This document shows positions 8,689 through 16,412 of a stretch of DNA of 38,883 nt, piece after piece. Position 1 is the stretch's first letter. Each line of letters opens with the position of its first letter. Where the stretch lies: positions 1 to 38,883 of the forward strand of contig NZ_FMXM01000032.1 in NCBI RefSeq assembly GCF_900103325.1. The letters run 5' to 3'. The translations under genes and the position numbers were made by a program. This stretch comes from Mesorhizobium qingshengii (GTDB taxonomy: Bacteria; Pseudomonadota; Alphaproteobacteria; Rhizobiales; Rhizobiaceae). A model generated the notes under the pieces. The model did no database searches and was not told the origin of the DNA. It was given only the letters and a program-made list of their open reading frames with translations.

Positions 8689-9004
8689 CTACCCTCCAAC
8701 GATTTCGCTGATCTGCACGATGGGCGCGATGTCTGTATAGTTGGCGACGTCCGCGAAGATCTCCGCGCGGTGGGGACCGAACGCCTCCTGGAATGTCCCC
8801 AGCGTCGGCGAGTAGATGTGGCACGCCGCGACGAACTCCGGCGCGCTTCCAGGTTCGCGACACGCAAGGCCCTTATCGATCTCGTAGCGCAGGCAGGCAT
8901 CGCCGAGCCGTTCCTGGATCAGTGGCATGTGGCGGGTGGGGTAGCAGTCGGCATCGAACTTTCGAGCGGCCATCAGCCGGATAGTAGACGCTCATCTTGA
9001 TCAT
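8689..9004 (-). pseudogene. EthD family protein, frameshifted
   Basis: EthD-type proteins are small ferredoxin-fold (dimeric alpha/beta barrel) proteins linked to ether or aromatic degradation and stress. The expected start is at 9004: AGGAG lies seven bases upstream and the first codons read MIKMSVYYPADGRS. The frame then fails, while the rest (KFDADCYPTRHMPLIQERLG and the tail DVANYTDIAPIVQISEIV) continues one base over. One extra base in the TTT at 8960-8962 (AAA in the gene) explains the shift. A shorter start at 8973 in the second frame is possible but lacks a site. Its start codon overlaps the stop of a photolyase stub. Confidence 0.8.
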
Positions 9005-9099
9005 GGTCGGGCTCCTGCGAGCGCGGGGTTATCGCTCACGCGCAGGTCGCGCCTGAAGAGCACGATCGTCGGCGCCGAACCTGATCTACCGTTCATCAT
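9001..9099 (-). pseudogene. Truncated deoxyribodipyrimidine photolyase N-terminus
   Basis: A 32-codon open frame containing APTIVLFRRDLRVSDNPALA, which is the start of the photolyase/cryptochrome FAD-dependent DNA repair family (consensus PTIVWFRRDLRLxDNPAL). Nothing of the remaining roughly 450 residues follows; the frame ends in a TGA that overlaps the ATG of the EthD gene. A deletion apparently fused the photolyase 5' end to the EthD gene. The stub may now act as a leader peptide. Family assignment of such a short piece rests on the motif alone but is distinctive. Confidence 0.75.
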
Positions 9100-9224
9100 G
9101 CGTCCGGATCACTTTGCCGGCGTCCAACTGGTATTCTTGCAGACCAAGCCGCTGGCCACACAGCCGCGCGTCGTCAACCCCTTGCTGGCGACCCGCAGCG
9201 TCATCCAACGATTCGCGTCGTTGC

Positions 9225-10625
9225 CTAAAGTTGAGATTCGATCGGAAGGTAGCGGACCAAAGCCGACAGGATGCGGCGGAAAATTACTGCTTCTGGTTCG
9301 TGCGTATAATTTCGCAGCCTGCCTGCGTCGCATCCACGCCAATGCAGGACATTGTTCTTCAGTTCGAGCCGATAGCTCGCTTCAGGTGATATCTCCGATT
9401 TGAATTGCTGCCGGAGTTCAGCGACCAATCTCTCATCCTCAAAAAGCACGCCCATTTCCGCGTTCAAGGACACAGACCGCGGATCAAAATTGAAGGAGCC
9501 TACGAAACCTGTCTTGCCGTCGACACTGAAAGCTTTGGTGTGCAGGCTGGCGCCCTTGGATCCAAATACCGAGATCGCCGGCTGCCGGCTGTAGGGCTGA
9601 AGCTCGAAAAGCCTAACGCCATTTCTGAGTAATCGCTTGCGATAATTCGCATAGGCGCCATGAACCGCGGCAACATCCGTTGCGGCTAGGGAGTTGGTCA
9701 AAACCGCGACTTGCACCCCCTCGCCAACGAGGTCGGACAAAATCCTGCAGCCCCTCTTTCCAGGAATGAAATATGGAGACACAATTTCCAGACTATTGCG
9801 CGCTGACTGAATGATGGGAAGCAACTGCTTCATCAGCCAACTGCGACGTCTCCAGCCGCGCGCCTTCTCTGGAGGGTCGGAAATCACTCGAACGCGTTCC
9901 ACCCAATGCACGTCGTTGCTTGCCGCGATAAACTCGGCGATGGACACTCGATCACCGATTCCGTTCAAGAAATCTAACTCGGTTTCCGCATTGCTTCCTT
10001 CACATGAATGGGCATGCATGGTCTCCGCGGCCAGACCGAGCTCATCAATTGGCTTTGCTTCCTTGCAGGCCCAGAAAGTCTCAAATATTTTGGCGGTTTG
10101 CTCCACGGCGGGACCGAGTAGAAGCACGTCGAGGTCGCGGAAATTGGTTTCCGCGGCATCAAAATAGGCATCGCCAACGTTGCGCCCGCCGACGATGGCG
10201 ATGTTGTCGTCGGCAATCCACGCCTTGTTGTGCATCCTCCTTGTCAATGCAAAAAGACGCAAGAGAACTTCCAAACCGCGCATGATGCCGCGTGCTCTGA
10301 TGCCGCTCGGGTTGAACAACTTGAGCTCGATGTTTGGATGATTGCTCAAAGCCAGATATGCGGAATCGCTCTTGCGCGGGTTGACGTCATCAAGGAGCAT
10401 TCGTACGTGCACGCCCCGCTGGGCGGCCCGGAAAACTTCCTGCAGAAGCAAGCGCCCGGTGTGATCGTCGTGCCAAAGGTAATACATGAGGTCGAGAGTT
10501 CGAACTGCGCTTCTTGCCGCCAAAACGCGCGCTGCGAAGGCATCATAATTGTCTGCGATGAGCAGCAGGCCACTCTTGCCCGTTTTGATTTCGTCGACCG
10601 TTGTTTGCGCGATGGATATGTCCAT
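9225..10625 (-). CDS. Phospholipase D / cardiolipin synthase-like protein
   Basis: PLD-superfamily enzyme with two HKD catalytic motifs: HNKAWIAD at about 132-139, followed by IAIVGGRNVGDAYF, and HTKAFSVD at about 362-369, followed by TGFVGSFNFDPRS. Two HKD motifs, a length of 466 residues, and the GGRN and GSFNFDPRS elements place it with the bacterial ClsC/YmdC group, which makes cardiolipin or exchanges phosphatidyl groups at the membrane. There are no strong membrane helices. The start ATG 10625 has an AAGG site 11 bases upstream, so the start is moderately certain. The gene runs toward the photolyase stub and EthD remnant in the same orientation, but no functional link is evident. Confidence 0.88.
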   Translation of the reverse strand: MDISIAQTTVDEIKTGKSGLLLIADNYDAFAARVLAARSAVRTLDLMYYLWHDDHTGRLLLQEVFRAAQRGVHVRMLLDDVNPRKSDSAYLALSNHPNIELKLFNPSGIRARGIMRGLEVLLRLFALTRRMHNKAWIADDNIAIVGGRNVGDAYFDAAETNFRDLDVLLLGPAVEQTAKIFETFWACKEAKPIDELGLAAETMHAHSCEGSNAETELDFLNGIGDRVSIAEFIAASNDVHWVERVRVISDPPEKARGWRRRSWLMKQLLPIIQSARNSLEIVSPYFIPGKRGCRILSDLVGEGVQVAVLTNSLAATDVAAVHGAYANYRKRLLRNGVRLFELQPYSRQPAISVFGSKGASLHTKAFSVDGKTGFVGSFNFDPRSVSLNAEMGVLFEDERLVAELRQQFKSEISPEASYRLELKNNVLHWRGCDAGRLRNYTHEPEAVIFRRILSALVRYLPIESQL

Positions 10626-10975
10626 GAAGTGGCCACCTTCGGGAGAGGCGTTCGAGGCGCCGCCTGCTTAAAAATCATATCAAGAACCCGCCAGAGCCAG
10701 TCTGGTTGCATGCAGGCTGTCTGACCTCTGGAGTACCTACGCGACCGGCCCTTGTCTGCGATCCAGTCATAGTGGTCAGCGGCGTTGCTGGTAGGTTGTA
10801 GTCGCAGGGACTCCCCTTACCTCCGCTTGGGCCTCCTCTCCCCAAAGGCCCAACCAACCCCGCCTGGCGCCGGCCGTCCCCTGCGCTGGAGCGCGGGTGC
10901 GAACAGAAACCCGCCTTGGAACCTCCATCGCCGGACGACGTTTCGCCTTGTGTGAAACCAAGGAGGCGATACGCC
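10626..10975. other. Intergenic region PLD / csbD
   Basis: No gene is supported; longer minus frames here run antisense into the CsbD gene. The main signal is an EcfG-type promoter at 10918-10942 for csbD. Confidence 0.55.
10918..10942 (+). promoter_or_regulatory. EcfG-type general stress promoter of csbD
   Basis: GGAAC (10918-10922), a 16-base spacer and CGTT (10939-10942) match the alphaproteobacterial EcfG consensus GGAAC-N16/17-CGTT exactly. It ends 33 bases before the CsbD start codon. CsbD genes are known general-stress genes, so motif and target agree. Confidence 0.8.
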
Positions 10976-11179
10976 ATGGACTGGAACCGCGTCGAAGGAA
11001 ACTGGAAACAGGTCAAGGGTAAGGTCAAGGAACAGTGGGGCAAACTCACTGACGATGACCTCGACCGCATCGCTGGCAAACGCGATCAGCTCGAAGGCAA
11101 GATCCAGGAACGTTACGGCATCGAAAAGGATCGGGCGCGTCGGGACATTGATGACTGGTATGGCCGGCAAGGCTGGTAA
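10976..11179 (+). CDS. CsbD family stress protein
   Basis: A 67-residue hydrophilic stress-response protein. The family pattern is complete: DWNRVEGNWKQVKGKVKEQWGKLTDDDLDRI, given here only in outline, then an RDQLEGKIQERYG helix and a DDWYGRQGW tail. The role of CsbD proteins is unclear; they accumulate under general stress. The start is ATG 10976, with AAGGAGG nine bases upstream; a longer in-frame start at 10916 would include the promoter region and is unlikely. It is expressed from an exact EcfG-type promoter immediately upstream. It appears monocistronic. Confidence 0.93.
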   Translation: MDWNRVEGNWKQVKGKVKEQWGKLTDDDLDRIAGKRDQLEGKIQERYGIEKDRARRDIDDWYGRQGW

Positions 11180-11362
11180 CTCGGACGACCATTCTGAGCC
11201 AACGTCAGACGAAATTCTATGTGACCACTGCGCGGGAACGTTGAAGGAATTGCGGCGAGTGCCCGCGCAGTCTCCAGAGAATGAAAAGCGACCGTGCCCT
11301 CACGCAACGATCCTCCTTCGCACTCGATAGGAGACCCGCGGTTCACAGGCTCGCTTGAGGGT

Positions 11363-11602
11363 TCATGCCGCGCTGTTCGACTCGCCAGAAACGGTAACCG
11401 CAGCTATGGCCTCGATCCGCTGCACATGCTCCGTAGCAATCTTGAGCAGAATCCTGGCCGTTTCCTCGGGCTTCCACCCCTGCGATTCTGAGGCGGTCAC
11501 CAATGCCGCGAATGCGGGCTCCAGTGCGACTTCGCAGTTGACCTCCCGATCAGGGTTACCCTCGGGCAAGATTGGTGGTTCAATGGCTTGGGACATGCAC
11601 AC
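11363..11602 (-). CDS. Small hypothetical acidic protein
   Basis: A 77-79 residue soluble protein of unknown function. The central part (EVALEPAFAALVTASESQGW and PEETARILLKIATEHVQRIEA) predicts two amphipathic helices and has the codon bias of a real gene. The start is either GTG at 11602 or ATG at 11596; neither has a strong ribosome site. It resembles short rhizobial proteins that carry a GWKPEETA-type motif, but I cannot name a family. It is convergent with csbD. Confidence 0.55.
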   Translation of the reverse strand: MCMSQAIEPPILPEGNPDREVNCEVALEPAFAALVTASESQGWKPEETARILLKIATEHVQRIEAIAAVTVSGESNSAA

Positions 11603-11744
11603 AAAGCCGCTCGGGGATCAAAGGTTCCAGAGCCGATGTTGATACAATGCATCGGGTCCCATCAGAGAGGCGTGTCTCTTTCAGCGAAGGGCAAGCCTCT
11701 GTTGGTCTTGCCGAGTCGTCTTCGTCTCACGCACAAGGCGTTCC

Positions 11745-11960
11745 CTAGCGAAGCGGACTAGATGCTCTGGATATCGCGGCGGTATCCCGATAGCCCTGAA
11801 TCAACACGACTCCCGTGATTATGATAGCCGCAACCGACAATGCATACGTCACGACATTCGTCAGCCCGAACGGCACAAGGACGGTCATTGCAGCAATCAT
11901 GACGTAGAAGCCTGGAGGACGCGACAGAAAATCAGCTGCTACGAAAAGAAAGCGGTTCAT
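11745..11960 (-). CDS. Small two-helix membrane protein
   Basis: A 71-residue inner-membrane protein with two predicted helices: FYVMIAAMTVLVPFGL (about 19-34) and VVTYALSVAAIIITGVVLI (about 37-55). The short loop and the N-terminal MNRFLFVAADFLSRP recall the C-terminal half of low-affinity iron permease-like small proteins, but that is a loose resemblance. The start is ATG 11960, chosen because GGGGAGGAGG precedes it by eight bases; upstream in-frame starts lack a site. A 35-residue membrane protein lies just upstream on the same strand and probably shares the transcript. Confidence 0.65.
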   Translation of the reverse strand: MNRFLFVAADFLSRPPGFYVMIAAMTVLVPFGLTNVVTYALSVAAIIITGVVLIQGYRDTAAISRASSPLR

Positions 11961-12014
11961 TGTGACAAGCCTCCTCCCCGATCGCGTCGAAAACAATCAA
12001 CTGCCGACATTCGC

Positions 12015-12122
12015 CTATGCTCCCAAGGCGAAGACGGCAAACAAGGCGGTAATGGCGACACAGACAGGCACTGCCAGCAGCATGCCTGCTTCTAGAAATC
12101 GGGTCGCTCTGTCAGTTAACAT
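12015..12122 (-). CDS. 35-residue single-pass membrane peptide
   Basis: A very short gene: MLTDRATRFLEAG followed by the hydrophobic segment MLLAVPVCVAITALFAVFAL (about 14-33) and a stop. The start has an excellent ribosome site, GAGGAG four bases from the ATG, which is the main reason to call it. It precedes the 71-residue membrane protein by 54 bases on the same strand. Both carry an N-terminal phrase ending in FL before the helix (RFLEAG, DFLSRP), so they may be a related pair. The function is unknown. Confidence 0.5.
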   Translation of the reverse strand: MLTDRATRFLEAGMLLAVPVCVAITALFAVFALGA

Positions 12123-12514
12123 TAGAGGCTCCTCAAGCACTTCGATGAAAGAGAAATCTCGCAATGCCAAATGAGTTCCACTTGCCGGCCAGCCTTCGAG
12201 CCGACTGCCATAAGATTTCGTTCACTGTCGCGTAGGTAACACAGGGGCCATCGGGATCGGGTCCCGCAATCCTGGACTCGACCAGGCTCAACTGGTCATC
12301 TCGGTTTGCAACAGCGCACGAGCTTCCATTCGTGTCAGTTCGACGCCAGACGAAAGCGTAGAGACCGGGCAGGAGTAGTCCGGGGAACAGGAATAGGGGT
12401 AGACCCGAAAAACCATGAATGCGCCGAGGGGACGCTTGCGGGGCCGAGCATAAAACCTTGTTCCCTGAAAGCCCGTGGACGCAAAGCAGTCTTGTTGCGC
12501 TGCTACGCCGACCG
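12123..12514. other. Gap between small membrane genes and sensor kinase
   Basis: No gene seen. There is a small inverted repeat GACCAG/CTGGTC near 12279-12296. The other frames are short and unsupported. I found no full EcfG motif here. Confidence 0.5.
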
Positions 12515-13600
12515 TCAAAGAGCCGAGGCAGCAGACCGCCTGAACATGATCGTCACCTTGGTGCCTTCGCCAGCACCTGACCTGACATCGAATTCGGCCT
12601 TGGCGTTCTCTGTTAGCGAGTGCGCGATGAGCGCACCCAGCTTGCCGCGCTTGGGCCATGTCTCGCCTTCCGGCAGGCCGACGCCGTCATCAGCGACGAC
12701 GATACGGCAGCCGTCGCCAGCAACGGTGCTGTGCAGGGTTATGGTGCCGCCCTCCCGCCCCCGAAAGGCGTGCTTTAGCGCGTTGGTCAGCAGTTCATTC
12801 ACCACCAGTCCCGTCGGCATCGCGACGTTGACCGACACCGGATAGGTATCGACCTTCATGTCAAGGCGAATGCCCTCGACCGCATGCGAATTCATCACCG
12901 CAGATGCGATCTGGCTGAGATAGACGCCAAGATCGATCTCATCCTTGTGATCGTCGCCTGACAGCGTCTGGTAGAGGATCGCCAGAGCGTCCACGCGGCC
13001 CGCCAGCCTCTCGAATCGCTTCTGATCCGGCTCGGTCGCGTTGCGTGTTTCGAGGCGGATCAGGGCAGTGATCATCTGTAGATTGTTCTTCACCCGATGC
13101 TGCAACTCGCGCAGCAGCATGTCCTTTTCTCGGACGCGCTCTTCCACAGAGTGCGCTTCCTCCGTCTCACCGTGCTGCGAGACATCCACCATCGCCACGA
13201 GCCGGAAGCAGACCTCGCCGTTGTCGTTCTCGATGACATTCGAATAGACGTCGACGATCGCCGGCTTGTCCTCGGCCCGGTTCAGCCGGAACGTGCCGAC
13301 GAAATCTGTCTCTTGGACCACGGCCTCAAACAGCGCGCGGTCCTTCTGCCGGTACAAGCCGATGCCGGAAAGGGCCTCCCAGTGTTCGTGAGCAAGTTTC
13401 GCCGCCTTCAAACCCGAGAGTTTCTCGAATTCCGGATTGGCATAGACGACGCGCTCCTTCGCGCCCAGGTCCGATACGGCAATGGCAATCGGCACCTGGT
13501 CGAGGAACTTCTTGAATTGTTCGCTTTCCAGTGCGCTGGCAAGGTCGGGGGTATCGAGCAATTGCTCGACCGCATCGGCCTTCTCGGAATCGGATGTCAT
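12515..13600 (-). CDS. PAS-domain sensor histidine kinase, HisKA_2 type
   Basis: A soluble 361-residue sensor kinase. Residues about 30-145 form a PAS domain (DQVPIAIAVSDL, VVYANPEFEKLSG, FVGTFRLNR). The HisKA_2 dimerisation box LLRELQHRVKNNLQMI follows with the phospho-acceptor His at 168. The HATPase region shows VVNELLTNALKHAF (N box), VADDGVGLPEG and GAGEGTKVTIMF. This kinase class includes regulators of the alphaproteobacterial general stress response such as PhyK-type proteins. The start ATG 13600 gives a family-like N-terminus, though its AGG site is weak. It lies 93 bases downstream of the HWE kinase on the same strand, so it may belong to the kaiC transcript. No response regulator gene is adjacent. 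The N-terminus shows no membrane segment, so the signal is probably cytoplasmic. Confidence 0.9.
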   Translation of the reverse strand: MTSDSEKADAVEQLLDTPDLASALESEQFKKFLDQVPIAIAVSDLGAKERVVYANPEFEKLSGLKAAKLAHEHWEALSGIGLYRQKDRALFEAVVQETDFVGTFRLNRAEDKPAIVDVYSNVIENDNGEVCFRLVAMVDVSQHGETEEAHSVEERVREKDMLLRELQHRVKNNLQMITALIRLETRNATEPDQKRFERLAGRVDALAILYQTLSGDDHKDEIDLGVYLSQIASAVMNSHAVEGIRLDMKVDTYPVSVNVAMPTGLVVNELLTNALKHAFRGREGGTITLHSTVAGDGCRIVVADDGVGLPEGETWPKRGKLGALIAHSLTENAKAEFDVRSGAGEGTKVTIMFRRSAASAL

Positions 13601-13693
13601 CGGCGCAGGCCTGCGTTCTATTCGGTTGTTACCAATATCAGCGATACCAGCAACCCGCCATGCCAAAGCTGGAAGCGGACATCGCAATATGCC

Positions 13694-14737
13694 TCAGGAG
13701 TAGGCTGGCACGAGTCGAGTATCGCGAAGCGGCAGCGCCATCGTGAAATGCAGACCATCACGGTCGTAGTTCAGCTCGACCTTGGCGTCACATTGGACAG
13801 CCACCACCTTCTCCAGCAACGTCGTGCCGAACCCTCGCCGCTTGGGCGGCTCGACCTTCGGGCCATCGTGCTCGCGCCAGTCGAGATTGACGATCCGAAC
13901 GTTACTGGCGCCGCGCACCGACCAACGCACGTCGAGCCGTCCGTGCGGGCGCGAGAGCGCGCCGAACTTGGACGAGTTGGAGGCAAGTTCATGGAATGCC
14001 ATGCCAACCGGTATCGCAATGTCGGCGACCAGCGCCACGTCAGGGCCATCGAGCAGGATACGCGGCCTGTCGCGCGTCTCGTAGTGCCTAAGTTCGCCCT
14101 CCAGCAACTTCTTCAGCGAAGCGGTCTGCCAGTAATCGTCAGTCAGCATTGAGTGGGTATCGGCGAGCGACACGATCCTGGCCGAAAAGTCGCGCACGAA
14201 ATCCTCGATGCTGCCGCTAGACCTTGCCGTCGCGCCCATCATCGCCCTCACATTGGCCAGCGTATTCTTGACGCGGTGATGCAACTCCCGGATCAACAGC
14301 TGCTGCCGGTCGGCAACCTCCTGCCTCTGCTCGATGTAGGATTTGACCTCCAACTGACGCGCCCTGGCGCGCAGGGCCGACCGTACCGAGTTGGCAAGGC
14401 TCGAAGCCAGGAAGGGCCGCTCAAGCACAATCAGGTAGCGATCGAGAAACGCCAGCCGCTTGTCGAATTCGGTTCCGCGCATCACCAGGAGCACGATTGG
14501 AAAATCGGACCATGCCGGTTGGTTGTCCAGCCATGATGCGAATGTGGCACGATCAGAACTGATCAAAGCTTCCTCGGCAACGACGAGACACTGCGCCTCC
14601 ACCAGCAACGGCACGGTCTCTTCAAGCGACGAACAAATACGAGTGCAGATCTGGCTGGTCGCCAGGATCGATGCGGCGATCTGGGCATCCCGCCCCAAAG
14701 GAGCCAGGACCAGGACTTCAGGTTGCATCGGCATCAT
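13694..14737 (-). CDS. Receiver-like/HWE histidine kinase fusion
   Basis: A 347-residue hybrid. Residues about 1-125 resemble a receiver domain (VLVLAPLGRDAQIAASIL, DFPIVLLVMRGTE, YLIVLERPF), but the usual Asp phosphorylation pocket is not evident, so it may be a pseudo-receiver. A coiled linker (SALRARARQLEVKSYIEQRQ) leads to the HWE kinase core: ELHHRVKNTLANVRAMM with His at 153-154, the N box HELASNSSKFGALS (249-262), the diagnostic WRE at 287-289, and GFGTTLLEKVV. The start overlaps the kaiC-like stop by four bases (ATGA), so the two are translationally coupled. This strongly suggests the kinase reads the state of the KaiC-like ATPase. Pseudo-receiver plus kinase recalls cyanobacterial clock kinases in logic only. 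Confidence 0.9.
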   Translation of the reverse strand: MMPMQPEVLVLAPLGRDAQIAASILATSQICTRICSSLEETVPLLVEAQCLVVAEEALISSDRATFASWLDNQPAWSDFPIVLLVMRGTEFDKRLAFLDRYLIVLERPFLASSLANSVRSALRARARQLEVKSYIEQRQEVADRQQLLIRELHHRVKNTLANVRAMMGATARSSGSIEDFVRDFSARIVSLADTHSMLTDDYWQTASLKKLLEGELRHYETRDRPRILLDGPDVALVADIAIPVGMAFHELASNSSKFGALSRPHGRLDVRWSVRGASNVRIVNLDWREHDGPKVEPPKRRGFGTTLLEKVVAVQCDAKVELNYDRDGLHFTMALPLRDTRLVPAYS

Positions 14738-16221
14738 GATGCCTTGTCACTCAGAAGATCGGCTTGTTTGCCTTCGAAGAAGGGAACTCCGGTCAGAATG
14801 CCTCTGAACTGATCAAGCGGCTCGCTGACAGAAAGACCCTGGCTGCGGATCCTGAATTCGCGGATCGTATCCTCATGCGCACCAACACGCTTTTTAACCA
14901 CCGATATTGCCCTTCGAAGACGTCCACCGCTCTCGAAGAAGCGCAATAGCATCACGGTATCGCACAGGTAGGTCATGTCCACCGGTGTCGCCATCTGGCC
15001 GATCAGCCCATGGTTTGCCAGCAACAGGATGGTAACCACGCCCTTCTGGTTCAAGTAGGTCAGGATCTCATGCATCTGCAGCACGAGATGCTGCTCCTCC
15101 GCCATGGCATTGAGATAGCCGGTGAGGCTGTCGATGACGACAATCCGGACGTTGGATTCATCCACGCCGGACTGGACGCGCGCTGACAACTCACCCGGCG
15201 AAATCGCAGCCGGATCGATCTGTTCAAGCAGGAGGGTGCCATCGTTGACGAACCTCTCGAAATCCATGCCAAGACCGGCTGCTCGCGTCAGAAAGATACG
15301 CTCGGTCTCGTCGAACAGAAGCACTTGCACGCGCTCGCCACGAAGCAACGCGGCGTGGCAATAGGTGCAAGCGATCGTCGACTTGCCGACTCCTGACGGT
15401 CCCATGAGCAGCGTGCTCGTGCCACGGTCAAGGCCCCCTCCGACAAGCGTGTCAACGGAGCTTTCACTCAGTGCCGGTGCTCCGTGCTCGGCTTCCTCAT
15501 GCTCGCCAGCCACGAGCCGGGGGAAGACGGTAACGCCGCCCGGCCGGATGACGAAATCGTGGAACCCGCCGCGGATTTCCACGCCCCGCATCTTGATGAC
15601 ACGCAGGCGGCGTCGCTCGCCACCATAAACGGGAGATAGTTGTTCCATGCGGATGACGCCATGACTTATGGAATGCAGATTGAGGTCATCATGTTCGGCT
15701 GTCAGGTCGTCCAGCAGCAGCACGGTGGCGTTGTTGAGAAGAAAGAAGCTCTTCAGCGCCAGGACCTGGCGGCGATAGCGAAGAGAGCCCTGTGATAACA
15801 GCCGAATTTCCGAAAGGGAGTCGAACACAACCCTGTCAGGTTTCATTCGCTCGATTTCGGCGAGTGCGGCCTGCACCGTTTCGCCAAGTTCGAGATCCGA
15901 GGAATGGACAAGCGTCTGCAGTTGCGACGGGTCGAGGCTCAATTCAGGAGGAACCAACTCCAGGATTTCTATGCCCTCGAGGTCCCAGCCATGCCGGTTG
16001 GCTACCGAGGTTAGTTCCCGTTTGCTCTCGGAAAGGGTGATGTAGAGACATCGCTCTCGATTCCGCGCGCCTTCGATCAAGAACTGAAGGCCAAGCGTGG
16101 TCTTGCCGGAACCGGGTCTTCCTTCGACGAGATGTGACCGAAACTTCGCGTATCCCCCTCTTAGCACATAGTCGAGGCCTTCTACGCCCGAAGCTGTTGG
16201 TGTTGCATCGTCCCGGATCAC
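14734..16221 (-). CDS. KaiC-like double RecA ATPase
   Basis: A KaiC-family protein of 495 residues with two RecA/AAA-type domains. CI has Walker A GRPGSGKTT (34-42) and Walker B RVVFDSLSEI (about 130-139). CII has Walker A GPSGVGKS (274-281) and Walker B RIVVIDSLTGYL. The catalytic Glu pair of CI is reduced (TLSES, Glu65), while CII has DET (304-306). At the KaiC autophosphorylation site the sequence is DMTYLCDTVMLLR, so Thr417 stands where KaiC has Ser431 and Tyr418 where it has Thr432. That is typical of non-cyanobacterial KaiC homologues. No kaiB or kaiA lies nearby. An EcfG-type promoter lies 36 bases before the ATG. It overlaps the HWE kinase gene by four bases. A stress-timing or signalling role is inferred. 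Confidence 0.92.
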   Translation of the reverse strand: MIRDDATPTASGVEGLDYVLRGGYAKFRSHLVEGRPGSGKTTLGLQFLIEGARNRERCLYITLSESKRELTSVANRHGWDLEGIEILELVPPELSLDPSQLQTLVHSSDLELGETVQAALAEIERMKPDRVVFDSLSEIRLLSQGSLRYRRQVLALKSFFLLNNATVLLLDDLTAEHDDLNLHSISHGVIRMEQLSPVYGGERRRLRVIKMRGVEIRGGFHDFVIRPGGVTVFPRLVAGEHEEAEHGAPALSESSVDTLVGGGLDRGTSTLLMGPSGVGKSTIACTYCHAALLRGERVQVLLFDETERIFLTRAAGLGMDFERFVNDGTLLLEQIDPAAISPGELSARVQSGVDESNVRIVVIDSLTGYLNAMAEEQHLVLQMHEILTYLNQKGVVTILLLANHGLIGQMATPVDMTYLCDTVMLLRFFESGGRLRRAISVVKKRVGAHEDTIREFRIRSQGLSVSEPLDQFRGILTGVPFFEGKQADLLSDKAS

Positions 16222-16256
16222 GCTGCCCCCCTTTTTGATCCCCTTAAAGACTGCGT

Positions 16257-16281
16257 AACGCCGTGGATTTTCAATGGTTCC
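16257..16281 (-). promoter_or_regulatory. EcfG-type promoter of the kaiC-like operon
   Basis: On the minus strand GGAAC (16281-16277), a 16-base spacer and CGTT (16260-16257) match the EcfG general-stress consensus exactly. The -10 element is 35 bases before the kaiC-like start at 16221. This is the same pattern and spacing as upstream of csbD in this window. Confidence 0.8.
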
Positions 16282-16412
16282 TCCGACAGCGAGGCTCTCT
16301 GATGGTTATCCGTCACCCGCCATGGCGCTGCGGCCGGTTCGCCGGATAGCCTCGTTCCTCGACGATGGGTGCCAAATTGGCGATCAGAGGGAACCGTTCC
16401 AGATGGGGGTGA

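Noticed and set aside
13097..14152. 351-residue plus-strand frame
   Set aside because: Antisense across both histidine kinase genes; no domain, frame is open only because of codon bias on the other strand.
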